Below, one piece after another: positions 38,301 through 47,369 of a DNA stretch of 64,000 nucleotides. The DNA is from Corynebacterium lemuris. GTDB taxonomy: Bacteria > Actinomycetota > Actinomycetes > Mycobacteriales > Mycobacteriaceae. The stretch lies in assembly GCF_024919295.1 (NCBI RefSeq), contig NZ_JANWTC010000001.1, forward strand, positions 496,001 to 560,000, given 5' to 3'. Each line of letters starts with the position of its first letter. The first letter of the stretch is position 1. Below the pieces are notes generated by a model. It saw only the letters and a program-made list of their open reading frames with translations. It searched no databases and was not told where the DNA came from. Made by a program: the position numbers and the translations under genes.

Positions 38301-39839
38301 TCAGGCGGCCAGCGGGATGACCCCGATGAGGACGCCGACTGCCAGCATGGCCAGGGAGACGGGGGTGGCGCGCCAGAGCACCTTCCTGTGATGGTCCCCC
38401 AGGTTGACCTTGGCCAGGGAAACCAGCAGCAGGATCGCCGGAACCAACGGGGACTGCATGTGGACTGGTTGTCCGGTGATGGAGGCCCGGGCCATCTCCA
38501 CCGGTTCGATGCCGAAGTGGGTGGCACTCTCCGCCAGCACCGGCAGGATGCCGAAGTAGAAGGCGTCGTTGGACATGAAGAAGGTCATGGGGATGGAGAT
38601 CACGCCTGTGATCACAGCCAGGTAGGGGCCCATGGAGTTCGGGATGACCTGGGTGATCCAGGCAGCCATCGCCTCGACCATGCCGGTGCCGTCGAAGACA
38701 CCGACCAGCACACCGGCGGCCAGCACCATGGAGACAACGCCGACGATCGAGGATGAGTGGGCCAGGAGCTCATTGGCCTGGTCCTTCACGTCAGGGAAGT
38801 TCACGGCCAGTGCCAGGCCGGTACCGACCATGAAGACGAAGGCCAGGGGGAAGATGTCGGCGACCAGCAGGACCATGACCACCACGGTCAGGGCGAGATT
38901 GAACCAGATCAACTGCGGACGCAGGCTGGCGCGGTGCGGATCCAGCATGGTGTCGGTGATTCCTGAATCAGTGGTGGAGTTGAGGGAGACATGCTCCAGT
39001 TCTGCAGCCCCGGCCGCGCGGTCGTCGAGAAGAACCCCGCCACCGGTGGGCATGGGCGCCTCAGAGTTACCCCGCTGGTCCCGCCCCGTGCGCGGGCCAG
39101 TGCCACCGGATCCCACACTGGCACCACCGTCGCCGCCGTAGCGGGAGGTGTCCAGGACACCACCGAGGCGACGACGCTCGGCCAGACCCAGGAACCAGGC
39201 GAAGATGAAGATGAGCGCAACACCAACGATCAGGGAGGGGATCATGGGCACGAAGACGGCGGAGGGGTCGACTCCCAGGGCGGTGGCGGCACGCACCGTC
39301 GGTCCACCCCACGGAAGGATGTTCATGGTGCCGTTGATCAGGCCGGCGACCACCGTCAGCACGACCGGGCTCATGCCCAGGCGCAGGTAGATCGGCAGCA
39401 TCGCGGAGGTCGTGATGATGAAGGTGGTGGAACCGTCACCGTCGAGTGAGACCACCCCGGCCAATACTGCGGTGCCGAGCACCACCTTCGCCGGGTCGTT
39501 GCCCAGGGTGCGGGTGATCGCCCGGATCAGCGGGTCGAAGAGCCCGACGTTGATCATGATGCCGAAATACATGATGGCGAACATGAGCAGTGCGGCAGTG
39601 GACGCCATGTTCCCGATGGCGTCGAGAACCATGTCACCGATGCCGAGACCAGCGCCGGCCAGGAGGCCGAAGACGGTGGGGACCAGGATCAGGGCGACCA
39701 TCGGGGTGGAACGGCCGACCATGATCAGTCCCATGAAGGTGAGGATCATGGCAAACCCCAGGGCGACGAGAATGCCGTCGGAGGGGGTGTGGCTCAGTGT
39801 GTATTCTGCGGCGAGCAGCACATCTGTGGGCGGGTACAT
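38301..39839 (-). CDS. citH: CitMHS-family citrate transporter
   Basis: A 512-residue secondary transporter with about twelve helices (ILVALGFAMILTFMGLIMVG at the start). Family blocks: VVSLDGDGSTTFIITTSAML, INGTMNILPWGGPTVRAATA and MTFFMSNDAFYFGILPV. A hydrophilic, Gly-rich central loop of about 80 residues (230-310) splits the two halves. CitMHS proteins import citrate complexed with divalent metal. It is divergent from the citAB two-component genes, as citH and citAB are in C. glutamicum. ATG 39839 with AGGAG five bases upstream. Confidence 0.93.
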   Translation of the reverse strand: MYPPTDVLLAAEYTLSHTPSDGILVALGFAMILTFMGLIMVGRSTPMVALILVPTVFGLLAGAGLGIGDMVLDAIGNMASTAALLMFAIMYFGIMINVGLFDPLIRAITRTLGNDPAKVVLGTAVLAGVVSLDGDGSTTFIITTSAMLPIYLRLGMSPVVLTVVAGLINGTMNILPWGGPTVRAATALGVDPSAVFVPMIPSLIVGVALIFIFAWFLGLAERRRLGGVLDTSRYGGDGGASVGSGGTGPRTGRDQRGNSEAPMPTGGGVLLDDRAAGAAELEHVSLNSTTDSGITDTMLDPHRASLRPQLIWFNLALTVVVMVLLVADIFPLAFVFMVGTGLALAVNFPDVKDQANELLAHSSSIVGVVSMVLAAGVLVGVFDGTGMVEAMAAWITQVIPNSMGPYLAVITGVISIPMTFFMSNDAFYFGILPVLAESATHFGIEPVEMARASITGQPVHMQSPLVPAILLLVSLAKVNLGDHHRKVLWRATPVSLAMLAVGVLIGVIPLAA

Positions 39840-39897
39840 CCGGACTCCTGAGTTTTCTTCTTGAGATGAGTGTTCTGGAATGCGGGAGTCAGCGTAG

Positions 39898-39913
39898 GGT
39901 GATGTTCATCACG
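39898..39913. promoter_or_regulatory. GlxR (CRP-type) binding-site candidate
   Basis: GGTGATGTTCATCACG contains GTGA-N6-TCAC, the core of the GlxR consensus TGTGA-N6-TCACA. It sits about 60 bases upstream of citH. cAMP-dependent carbon-source control of citrate uptake is known in C. glutamicum; here it is inferred. Confidence 0.6.
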
Positions 39914-39960
39914 GGTGAAGTCTTGAGTGCATTGCCCCACATACTGTGCATTAACGCCTT

Positions 39961-39979
39961 TCTGCGCATTTAGCGCAGA
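39961..39979. promoter_or_regulatory. 7-bp inverted repeat in the citH/citA intergenic region
   Basis: TCTGCGC-ATTTA-GCGCAGA, perfect. It stands between the two divergent genes and could be a CitB operator. There is no T-run, so it is not an obvious terminator. Confidence 0.4.
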
Positions 39980-40087
39980 TACTTGTCGGAATGAATAACC
40001 CATGTTGGAATGGGGTTTCCGGGGCGATTCTCCCGGCGGTTCGGTCTCATCTCCTGCGAGGCCACGGAAGGAAGGCGGGACCCGGAC

Positions 40088-41734
40088 ATGCGCTTCACCA
40101 CCAGGGTGCTCCTGCTGCAACTGTCCACCGTCGTGGCCGTGGTCCTCGTGAGTACCGCCGTTTTCATTGTGCTGGCCGTCGAACAGCTCAAGCAGGAGGC
40201 CGAGACCTCAGCCCTCTCGATCGCCCGCACCGTGGCCGCAGCCCCCGTCGTCCGTTCCGAGGTGGCGCTGGAAACCAGCCGGCAGATCAATCCCTCCGCC
40301 GGGGAACTCGCCACAGGCCCCCTCCAGTCCTATGCGCTCGACGTCACTGGGCGAACGAACGCACTGTTCATCGTCATCACTGACGGGGAAGGGATCCGCA
40401 TGGCGCACCCCGACCCCGGGAGACTCGACCGCAAGGTGAGCACCAGCTTCGAGGAGGCTCTCCGGGGTGAGGAGGTCATCGCCTGGGAACGTGGCACACT
40501 GGGGGACTCGGTGCGGGCCAAGGTGCCGGTCTTCGCGCCGGACAGCCGGGAACCGGTCGGGGAGGTCAGCGTCGGCTTCGCCCGCGCCGGGGTCCTCGAC
40601 GACCTGCCGGGGCTATTGTTCGGCGTCGGCGCCGCCGCTGCACTTGCGCTGCTGATCGGCACCGGCGCGACACTGGTGCTGCGCCACCGCTGGGAGGAGC
40701 TGACCCTCGGCATTCAGCCGGAGGAGCTGGTCACCCTGGTGCAGAACCAGGCGGCGGTGCTCGACGGGGTGGGTGACGGGGTCATCGCCCTCGGCACTGA
40801 GGGTGTCATCCAGGTCTCCAATAATGCCGCAGAGGAGATGTTCGGTCTGCAGGGCCTGGAGGGCATGTCCCTTCAGGAACTGGGTTTGCCGACGGACGTC
40901 ATTGCCTCGCTGGAGGCAGGGGAGGAGCGTGACGGGATCGTGGTCGGGGACCGGGTGCTCTACCTCGACTCCCGCCAGGTGGACCGTGCCGGCCAGCGAC
41001 TCGGTTCGGTGATCGTCGTCCGCGACCGCACCGACATGATGGAGCTGAGCGAAAGGCTGGACTCGGTGCGCGCCATGACCTCCGCACTGCGGGTGCAACG
41101 CCATGAGTTCGCCAACCGGATGCATGTGGCCGCCGGCCTGGTCGAGGCGGAGCGGGGGACGGAGGCCGCTGAATTTCTGCGCACCATGCGCGACCGCGGG
41201 CCGGTCGATTACCCGCTCGCCGGTGCGGACCTGCTCACTGAACCTTTCCTGCAGTCCTTCCTGGGGGCGAAGTCCATGGAGGCCGCCGAGCGTGGGGTGC
41301 AGCTGCAGCTCCGCGATGAATCCCTGGTCCTGGGTGAGGTCGGAGGCGTGGAGGGGACCGAGGACATCGCCACCGTGCTGGGCAACCTGGTGGATAATGC
41401 GGTCACGGCTGCCCTGGCGGGGCCCGCACCCCGGCTGGTGGAGGTCACCCTCCTGGATGACGGTCCGGAGCTGGTGCTGGTGGTCGCCGATTCGGGTCCG
41501 GGTATCACCCCCGGTACCCTTGGCCCGATGCCCGCCGCCGGGGAGTCCGGTCCTGACCGGATCCACGGTCACGGTATCGGGCTGGCATTGTCCCGGGATC
41601 TGCTGCGTCGGCGGGGCGGGGATCTCTGGGTCATTGATCCCGGCGGCGGGGAAAGTGGCCGGGGCGCGGTTTTCGGCGCCAGGCTTCCGGGTGTGATGTT
41701 TCCCGGTGACGATCTTCGAGAGGATGAGGAATAA
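40088..41734 (+). CDS. citA: Citrate-type sensor histidine kinase CitA
   Basis: A 548-residue kinase of the CitA/DcuS class. First helix about residues 10-33, an extracytoplasmic PASC-type sensor domain (about 40-175), second helix about 178-198, then a cytoplasmic PAS domain (VLDGVGDGVIALGTEGVIQV). The phosphoacceptor region is RVQRHEFANRMHVAAGLVEA, and the ATPase has NLVDNAVTAAL and HGHGIGLALS. ATG 40088 is used. The stop overlaps the start of citB (TAATG). It should sense citrate outside the cell and drive citH through CitB (family knowledge). Confidence 0.92.
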   Translation: MRFTTRVLLLQLSTVVAVVLVSTAVFIVLAVEQLKQEAETSALSIARTVAAAPVVRSEVALETSRQINPSAGELATGPLQSYALDVTGRTNALFIVITDGEGIRMAHPDPGRLDRKVSTSFEEALRGEEVIAWERGTLGDSVRAKVPVFAPDSREPVGEVSVGFARAGVLDDLPGLLFGVGAAAALALLIGTGATLVLRHRWEELTLGIQPEELVTLVQNQAAVLDGVGDGVIALGTEGVIQVSNNAAEEMFGLQGLEGMSLQELGLPTDVIASLEAGEERDGIVVGDRVLYLDSRQVDRAGQRLGSVIVVRDRTDMMELSERLDSVRAMTSALRVQRHEFANRMHVAAGLVEAERGTEAAEFLRTMRDRGPVDYPLAGADLLTEPFLQSFLGAKSMEAAERGVQLQLRDESLVLGEVGGVEGTEDIATVLGNLVDNAVTAALAGPAPRLVEVTLLDDGPELVLVVADSGPGITPGTLGPMPAAGESGPDRIHGHGIGLALSRDLLRRRGGDLWVIDPGGGESGRGAVFGARLPGVMFPGDDLREDEE

Positions 41735-42387
41735 TGACTCAGGCCTGGTCAGTACTGGTGGTGGACGATGATTTCCGGGTCGCGGGTATTCATGCCGAGA
41801 TCGTGGAGGCCGCGCCGGGTTTCCGGGTGCAGGGATCGGTGCGTACCGTCGCCGGGGCTCGTGCGGCACTGGCCACGAATCTGCCGGATCTGATGCTCGT
41901 CGATGTCTACCTGCCGGACGGCGACGGCATTGAGCTGGTCCGCAGCGTCGGGGTGGACGCCTTCATCATCAGTGCGGCTGATGAGGCGGGCACCGTCCGC
42001 CGCGCCCTGCACGCCGGGGCACTGGATTATCTGGTCAAGCCCTTTCCGCGGCAGGCCCTCAGCGACCGGCTGGACCGGTACGCCCGCTTCCGGCACGTCC
42101 TGTCGGGCAGACGTGGTCTGCGGCAGGAGAGGATCGACCAGGCGTTGTCCATCCTGCACGGGCAGTCCACCGGCACCGTGGTTGCCCGTTCCGCCACGGA
42201 GCAGCTGCTTCTCGACGCCCTGGGGGAGGCTGAACTCTCTGCGGCGGAGGCCGCCGAGATCACCGGGGTCTCCCGCGCCACCGCGCAGCGTCGTCTGGCG
42301 GCGATGGCCGCCCAGGGGGTGGTGCAGGTACGTCTGCGCTACGGCTCCTCGGGGCGGCCCGAACATCTGTATTCGAAGTTGGGCTAG
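41734..42387 (+). CDS. citB: CitB-type response regulator
   Basis: A 217-residue regulator. The receiver domain carries VVDDDFRVAGIH and the phosphoacceptor Asp in DLMLVDVYLPDGDG, with the conserved Lys in LVKPFPR. A C-terminal helix-turn-helix (about 160-205; SAAEAAEITGVSRATAQRR, then RYGSSGRPEHLY) resembles CitB/DcuR/DctR proteins. It overlaps citA by one base. Its stop overlaps that of metI on the opposite strand by four bases. Confidence 0.92.
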   Translation: MTQAWSVLVVDDDFRVAGIHAEIVEAAPGFRVQGSVRTVAGARAALATNLPDLMLVDVYLPDGDGIELVRSVGVDAFIISAADEAGTVRRALHAGALDYLVKPFPRQALSDRLDRYARFRHVLSGRRGLRQERIDQALSILHGQSTGTVVARSATEQLLLDALGEAELSAAEAAEITGVSRATAQRRLAAMAAQGVVQVRLRYGSSGRPEHLYSKLG

Positions 42388-43061
42388 CGGCGCAGGATCT
42401 TCCGCGAGAGCCAGTTGCCCAGCAGCTGGGCGATCTGCACCATGATCACGATGACGATGACGGCCGCGTAGGTGACCTCCAGATCGTAGGCGCGGTAGCC
42501 GTAGACGATGGCGAAGTCACCGATGCCGCCACCGCCGATGTAGCCGGCCATGGCGGACATGTCCACCACGGCGATGAAGATGAACGTGTAACCCAGCACC
42601 AGCGGGCCCAGGGCCTCCGGCACGATGACGGTGGTGATGATCCGCCACGGCCCGGCACCCATGGCCCGGGCTGCCTCGATGACACCGGGGTCGATGGCCA
42701 CGAGGTTCTGTTCAACGATGCGGGCCACCGCGAAGGTGGCGGCGATGCACATGATGAAGATCGCCGCCGACCGTCCGATGGTGGTGCCCACGACGCTGAG
42801 GGTCAGGGGCGCGAACATCGCGATCATGATGATGAAGGGGATGGGGCGGATGAAGTTGACCAGCAGGTTGAGTACCCAGTAGACGGGTTTGGACTGGAGG
42901 ACGCTGCCCGCCCGGGTGGTGTAGAGCAGGATGCCGACCACCAGACCGGCGAGCCCGCCGAGCACCATCGTCAGGGAGACCATGACCAGGGTGTCGACGA
43001 TGGCGTCGAGGAAGGTGGGGCCGAGACGGTTCCAGTCGGCGGCGAGAATGGTGTGCGTCAT
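42384..43061 (-). CDS. metI: Methionine ABC transporter permease MetI
   Basis: A 225-residue permease with five to six helices. The EAA-type coupling loop is EAARAMGAGPWRIITTVIVP, which contacts MetN. LPIPF-like and GGGGIGDFAIVYGYRAYDLE segments are typical of MetI. It overlaps metN by four bases (ATGA) and is last in metQNI, with citB convergent. Confidence 0.95.
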   Translation of the reverse strand: MTHTILAADWNRLGPTFLDAIVDTLVMVSLTMVLGGLAGLVVGILLYTTRAGSVLQSKPVYWVLNLLVNFIRPIPFIIMIAMFAPLTLSVVGTTIGRSAAIFIMCIAATFAVARIVEQNLVAIDPGVIEAARAMGAGPWRIITTVIVPEALGPLVLGYTFIFIAVVDMSAMAGYIGGGGIGDFAIVYGYRAYDLEVTYAAVIVIVIMVQIAQLLGNWLSRKILRR

Positions 43062-44119
43062 CGCGTGATCTCCTGGATGTCGGTGGTGCGTTCCAACGCG
43101 GTGCGGAAGCGTTCGATGGCCACGTCCGGTCCGTTGAGGCGGACGGTCATCTTGCCGAAGGACTGGCGCTGCAGGGTGGTCACGCCGCCGTGGACGATGC
43201 TGATGCGCAGGCCGTCCTCCCGGGCGGCGGCGGCGGCGGGGAAGAAACCGGAGTCCTCGGTCAGGTTGATGGTGAACAGGCGGCCGTCGTAGGCGAGGAG
43301 ATCCTCGGCCTCGACGAGATCGGGGGTGTTGCGCAGGGAGGAGGAGACGAATCGCTTCGCCACGTTCGTGCGCGGGGCGGAGAAGACCTCGTAGACGCTG
43401 CCGTACTCGACCACCTTGCCGGCCTCCATGACGGCGACCTTGTCGGCGATGCTGCGCACCACGTCCATCTCGTGGGTGATCACCACGATGGTGATGCCCA
43501 GTTCGCGGTTGATCTCCCGGAGGAGGTCAAGCACGTCCTGGGTGGTCTCCGGGTCCAGCGCCGAGGTGGCCTCGTCGGCGAGCAGGAGACGGGGGTTGGT
43601 GGCCAGGGCCCGGGCGATGCCCACGCGCTGTTTCTGACCGCCGGAGAGCTGCTCGGGGTAGTTCCGGCCCTTGTCGCCGAGGCCGACGAAGTCGAGGAGC
43701 TCCGCCACCCGTTTCTTCCGTTCTGCCTTGGCCATCCCCGTCAGCTGCAACGGGTACTCGATGTTGCCGGCGGCGGTGCGGGAGTGGAAGAGGTTGAACT
43801 GCTGGAAGATCATGCCGATGCCGCGGCGGAGGCCGCGCAGCTTTGATTCGGGGAGGCCGACGACGTCGGTGCCGTCGAGAAGCAGCTGGCCGGAGGTGGT
43901 GGTGTCCAGCCCGTTGATGAGGCGGACGAGGGTGGACTTGCCGGCGCCGGAATAACCGATGACGCCGAGGATCTCCCCGGGTTCGACGGTCAGGGTGACG
44001 CCGTCGACGGCTCGGGTCTCGGTCTTCTTCTGGTTGGTGAAGACCTTGGTCACGTCGCGGAATTCGATGCGGGTGCCGGTGCGCGGCCGGATGGGTGGTG
44101 CGGAGACTGGTTCGGACAC
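43058..44119 (-). CDS. metN: Methionine ABC transporter ATPase MetN
   Basis: A 353-residue ATPase. Walker A GYSGAGKST, signature LSGGQKQRVGIARAL, Walker B LLLADEATSALDPE, and switch VVITHEMDVV. The C-terminal 80 residues form a NIL domain (from about 275), the methionine-sensing part that gives transinhibition. A hairpin at 44169-44192 lies between metQ and metN, so less ATPase than binding protein may be made. The stop of metN overlaps metI. Confidence 0.95.
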   Translation of the reverse strand: MSEPVSAPPIRPRTGTRIEFRDVTKVFTNQKKTETRAVDGVTLTVEPGEILGVIGYSGAGKSTLVRLINGLDTTTSGQLLLDGTDVVGLPESKLRGLRRGIGMIFQQFNLFHSRTAAGNIEYPLQLTGMAKAERKKRVAELLDFVGLGDKGRNYPEQLSGGQKQRVGIARALATNPRLLLADEATSALDPETTQDVLDLLREINRELGITIVVITHEMDVVRSIADKVAVMEAGKVVEYGSVYEVFSAPRTNVAKRFVSSSLRNTPDLVEAEDLLAYDGRLFTINLTEDSGFFPAAAAAREDGLRISIVHGGVTTLQRQSFGKMTVRLNGPDVAIERFRTALERTTDIQEITR

Positions 44120-44168
44120 GGGTGATCAGGACCGTTCTGGGAGGGGGTGTGTACGGCTGAATGCTAAA

Positions 44169-44192
44169 CCCCGCCGCGGGAGGGCGGCGGGG
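44169..44192 (-). terminator. Attenuator-like hairpin between metQ and metN
   Basis: CCCCGCCGC (44169-44177) pairs with GCGGCGGGG (44184-44192). On the minus strand it is followed by TTTAG. It probably reduces read-through from the binding-protein gene to the ATPase and permease genes. Confidence 0.6.
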
Positions 44193-44210
44193 TGGGGCAT
44201 GGGTACGGCG

Positions 44211-45092
44211 TTACTGCTCGCCGGACTCGCGCAGGCGGTCCATGATCGCCTCGAGGTCCGCACGCGGGCGGTCGACCTTGACGGCGGTGTTGCCGGAGGA
44301 CTGCAGGACGGCGTCGGTGACGGCTTGGTCCTTCCACAGCTCGGTCAGGCGGATGATGGTCTCATCCTCGGCACGCTCCGGGGTGGTCACCCACACGTTG
44401 ATGTACGGCTCGGCCTCCTCATTGGCCGGGTCGTCCTGGAAGATCGCGTCAAGCGGGTCGATGCCGGCGCGCTCGAGGAAGGAGTTGTTGATCACGGCCG
44501 GGCGACCCTCGTGGAAGACTGCGGTGGTCTGGGCGGCGTCGACGGGGATGACATCGACCTCGGAGGCGCCGGTGTCGATGTCGGCCGGGGTCGGGTTGAG
44601 CAGACCCTCGGTGCGCAGGGTGACCAGGCCGGTCTGGACGAGGACGTTGATGGCGCGGCCCTGGTTGGTCGCGTCGTTCGGGATGGCGACCTCCTCGCCT
44701 TCGATGCCGTCGAGGGAGTCGTGGCCCTGCCAGAACAGCGCCAGCGGGTAGATCTCGGTGGAGGCGATCGGCACCAGGTCAGCATCGGCGCCGGTGTTGT
44801 AGTTGTTCAGGAACAGCAGGTGCTGGAACTTGTTCACGTCGATCTGGCCCTGCACGAGCGCATCGTTCGGGGTGTTGTAGTCCGAGAACGGCACGATCTC
44901 GATGTCGATGCCCTCCTCCTCGGCGAGATCGGCGAAGACGTTCCACTCGTTGAGGTTCGCGTCGGTGGTGCCGATGCGGATGGTCTCAGCGGCGGTGCCG
45001 TCGGCGGTCTCGGAATCGGAGGCGCAGGCGACGAGGCCCACGGCGGCGAGGGCCGAGGCGGCCGCGCCGGCGAAGATACGACGGAAGCTCAT
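44211..45092 (-). CDS. metQ: Methionine-binding lipoprotein MetQ
   Basis: A 293-residue lipoprotein of the NlpA family: signal peptide and lipobox VGLVAC with lipidated Cys23, then two lobes with IRIGTTDANLNEWNVFADLA near the start and KFQHLLFLNNYN, EVAIPNDATNQGRAI in the binding cleft. It captures methionine for MetNI. ATG 45092 has GGAAGGAACC upstream. First gene of metQNI; a McbR-like site at 45149 suggests control by the methionine-cysteine repressor. Confidence 0.95.
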   Translation of the reverse strand: MSFRRIFAGAAASALAAVGLVACASDSETADGTAAETIRIGTTDANLNEWNVFADLAEEEGIDIEIVPFSDYNTPNDALVQGQIDVNKFQHLLFLNNYNTGADADLVPIASTEIYPLALFWQGHDSLDGIEGEEVAIPNDATNQGRAINVLVQTGLVTLRTEGLLNPTPADIDTGASEVDVIPVDAAQTTAVFHEGRPAVINNSFLERAGIDPLDAIFQDDPANEEAEPYINVWVTTPERAEDETIIRLTELWKDQAVTDAVLQSSGNTAVKVDRPRADLEAIMDRLRESGEQ

Positions 45093-45415
45093 GGCTGGTC
45101 AGGTTCCTTCCAGTTCATTGGTCAGTTGATTGTGAAGCTAGCACTGTATGTACCGCTCTGTCTAGTAGATGGTGGGGATCGCCGGGGTGCGGGTGGGGGA
45201 CAGGGAGCAGATGCTCTGTGCGTACCCCGCGATCATGCCCTCTGAGGAGGTGTGCCACCTCGAGAAACTCGATTGCGCCAGACGGCCCAGTCTACGTGCC
45301 CCGGCCGACTACACCGAGATGAGTTGGTTGGCGGAGCTGATGCAGGAGCGGGCGCGGTGTCGATACGTGAACCGCCCCGCGCGGCACCCCGCCGTCGGGG
45401 GTCACGGGATCTCCG
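45093..45415. other. 323-bp gap between metQ and the mnt cluster
   Basis: Contains the metQ leader and the McbR-like site (45149-45164). From about 45180 to 45415 I recognise no gene; one frame with GAGGAGG before GTG 45252 runs about 65 codons but has the Arg/Pro/Cys-rich composition of a non-coding frame. No RNA gene or repeat seen. Confidence 0.5.
45149..45164. promoter_or_regulatory. McbR-type site upstream of metQ
   Basis: TGTAC-CGCTCT-GTCTA, the TAGAC-N6-GTCTA pattern of McbR with one perfect half-site. It is 57 bases before the metQ ATG. The metY promoter has a better copy at 58706. Confidence 0.5.
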
Positions 45416-45619
45416 TCAGAAGCGGTCCCGGAACATCTCGATCGCCATGAGGATGACGGCGGCAATGACCGTGGTGGCCAGCCACACCCCGAGGAAGAAG
45501 AGGATGTCCGGCAGACCCAGTGGCCATTCGCGGGTGATCAGGGTGGAGATGAACGCGATGATCACCGCGATGGTGGCGCCGGTGGGCAGCTTGGCAATGA
45601 GGTACTCGAGGCCGGACAT
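45416..45619 (-). CDS. Small membrane protein downstream of mntD
   Basis: A 67-residue protein with two helices (ATIAVIIAFISTLI and ILFFLGVWLATTVIAAVILM) and a charged end (EMFRDRF). It starts 10 bases after the mntD stop on the same strand and may be the last gene of the mnt operon. I do not recognise it. Its role, perhaps in stabilising the transporter, is unknown. Confidence 0.65.
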   Translation of the reverse strand: MSGLEYLIAKLPTGATIAVIIAFISTLITREWPLGLPDILFFLGVWLATTVIAAVILMAIEMFRDRF

Positions 45620-45629
45620 GCCCTCCAGC

Positions 45630-46487
45630 CTATCCCTCCCTCCTCAGGTGTTGCCGCCACTGCGTGACCAGCAGGACCAGGGTGAAGAACAGACCGTAGA
45701 AGACGGACATGGCGGCGGAGGTGGCCGCGTCCAGCCGGTAGGCCAGCTGGAAACCGGCCAGGGCGCCGCCCACCGCGATCGCCAGGGTCCAGGCCAGCAT
45801 GCGCGGGAGGCGGTCGGTGAGCAGGGCCGCGGTGGCTGCCGGGGTGACCATGAGCGCGATGACCAGGATTGCACCGGCGGCGTGGAAGGCGGCCGTCACT
45901 GTCACGGAGACCAGGAACATCAGCACCAGGTTCAGCCGGCGGGTGCGGATGCCCAGCAGCTGCGCGAACTCCGGGTCGAAGGTGGCGGCCGCGAGCCGGT
46001 GCCAGGTGAAGGCGAGGAAAACAGCGTTGAGGGCGAACACCGCCAGCATGAGCCACATGTGGGTGGGGCCGAGGTCGCGGTCGCCGAGGATGAGGTGGTC
46101 GAAGGAGGCCAGATTCAGGTCACCGACGAGCACCACATGGGTGTCCAGGTGCACGTTGGCGAAGTGCCCGCTGACCATGATCACCCCGACCGCGAACAGG
46201 GCGGGGAAGATCAGCCCCTGTGGGGCGTCGCCGGCGAGCAGTCCTGTGCGGGCCAGCCACTCGGAACCCAGCGCGACGAGCAGGCCGGCCAGTGCGGCCC
46301 CGAGGATGAGCCAGGGTGAACGCAGGTCGGAGGTCAGGGCGTAGCCGATGACGATGCCGGGGAAGACGGCGTGGCTGATGCCGTCGACGAGCATGGAGTT
46401 GCGCCGCAGCACCACGAAGACCCCGGGCAGGGCACATGCCAGGGCGGTGGCCACGGCCAGCAGGGCCGCGCCGAGAGCGAAGCTCAT
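45630..46487 (-). CDS. mntD: Manganese ABC transporter permease (MntD-type)
   Basis: A 285-residue metal permease of the ZnuB/MntB family with about eight helices: VVLRRNSMLVDGISHAVFPG is the signature segment near the start, then AGAILVIALMVTPAATAALL late. It follows the other permease gene without a gap, so the two form a heterodimeric channel. Mn rather than Zn is inferred from the binding protein and the MntR neighbour. Confidence 0.9.
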   Translation of the reverse strand: MSFALGAALLAVATALACALPGVFVVLRRNSMLVDGISHAVFPGIVIGYALTSDLRSPWLILGAALAGLLVALGSEWLARTGLLAGDAPQGLIFPALFAVGVIMVSGHFANVHLDTHVVLVGDLNLASFDHLILGDRDLGPTHMWLMLAVFALNAVFLAFTWHRLAAATFDPEFAQLLGIRTRRLNLVLMFLVSVTVTAAFHAAGAILVIALMVTPAATAALLTDRLPRMLAWTLAIAVGGALAGFQLAYRLDAATSAAMSVFYGLFFTLVLLVTQWRQHLRREG

Positions 46488-47369
46488 CTACACCGCCACC
46501 TTCCGCCGGTGGAGCAGGCCCCGTTCCGGGGCGGCCACCAGGGAGATCAGGAAGATCAGGAAGAGGGTCACCACGATCACCGGCCCGGTGGGCAGGGGCC
46601 CGAAGGCGATCGACAGGTAGGTTCCGGCAGCGGAGCCGAGCCCACCCAGCATCCCGGAGAGGGCCACCATGCCGGGCAGGGTGCGTGTCCATTGCCGGGC
46701 GGCGGCGGGTGGGGTGACCACGAAGGCGACCATGAGCACCAGTCCGATGGCCCGGATGCCGATGACGGTGGCCACCGCGATGGCGGTGTACATGGCGGCG
46801 TCGATGACCCGGTTGTCCAGGCCGAGTACGGCCGCATGCTCCCGGTCGAAGGTGCTCAGGGCGAACTCCTTCCACAGCAGCACCATCACTGCCAGGGCGA
46901 GACCTCCCGTGACCAGGGATGCAGTGAGGTCTGCACGGGTGATGGTGGAGGCGTTGCCGAAGAGGTGGTCCTGGATCCCGCCTTTGTCGGGGAAGGGGTT
47001 GTTCTGGATGTGCTGCATGATCAGCATGCCCAGTCCGAAGAAGGAGGACAGGACCACTGCCATGGCGGTGTCGGTCCGTATCCGGGGGACCCGGGCCACC
47101 GCGTTGGTCAGCAGCACCGCGAGGGTGCCGGTGGCGGCAGCGCCGATGATCAGGCCCCACATGCCGCGGCCGGGCAGCCCGAGCGTGGTGAGGGTGAGGA
47201 AGGCCAGGAGGATGCCGGGCAGTGCCGAATGCGAGATGACGTCACTGATCAGGGACTGGCGGCGCAGGTAGGCGAAGGCGCCGAGCGCGCCGGCGACCAT
47301 CCCGATGACGGTGGTGCCCCAGAACGCCATGGTGAAGGTGTGGTCGCTGAAGAAGTCCACCGGGGTCAC
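46488..47369 (-). CDS. mntC: Manganese ABC transporter permease (MntC-type)
   Basis: A 293-residue permease of the same family: YLRRQSLISDVISHSALPGI is its signature, VLMVAFVVTPPAAARQW the conserved later segment, about eight helices in all. The start overlaps the ATPase stop by four bases and its stop directly precedes mntD. The order mntA-B-C-D resembles the C. diphtheriae manganese operon. Confidence 0.9.
   Translation of the reverse strand: MTPVDFFSDHTFTMAFWGTTVIGMVAGALGAFAYLRRQSLISDVISHSALPGILLAFLTLTTLGLPGRGMWGLIIGAAATGTLAVLLTNAVARVPRIRTDTAMAVVLSSFFGLGMLIMQHIQNNPFPDKGGIQDHLFGNASTITRADLTASLVTGGLALAVMVLLWKEFALSTFDREHAAVLGLDNRVIDAAMYTAIAVATVIGIRAIGLVLMVAFVVTPPAAARQWTRTLPGMVALSGMLGGLGSAAGTYLSIAFGPLPTGPVIVVTLFLIFLISLVAAPERGLLHRRKVAV

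Noticed and set aside
45252..45450. Frame with GAGGAGG before GTG in the metQ-mnt gap
   Set aside because: Despite the ribosome-site-like sequence, the translation is Arg/Pro/Cys-rich, lacks any motif and overlaps the 3' end of the small mnt-linked gene.
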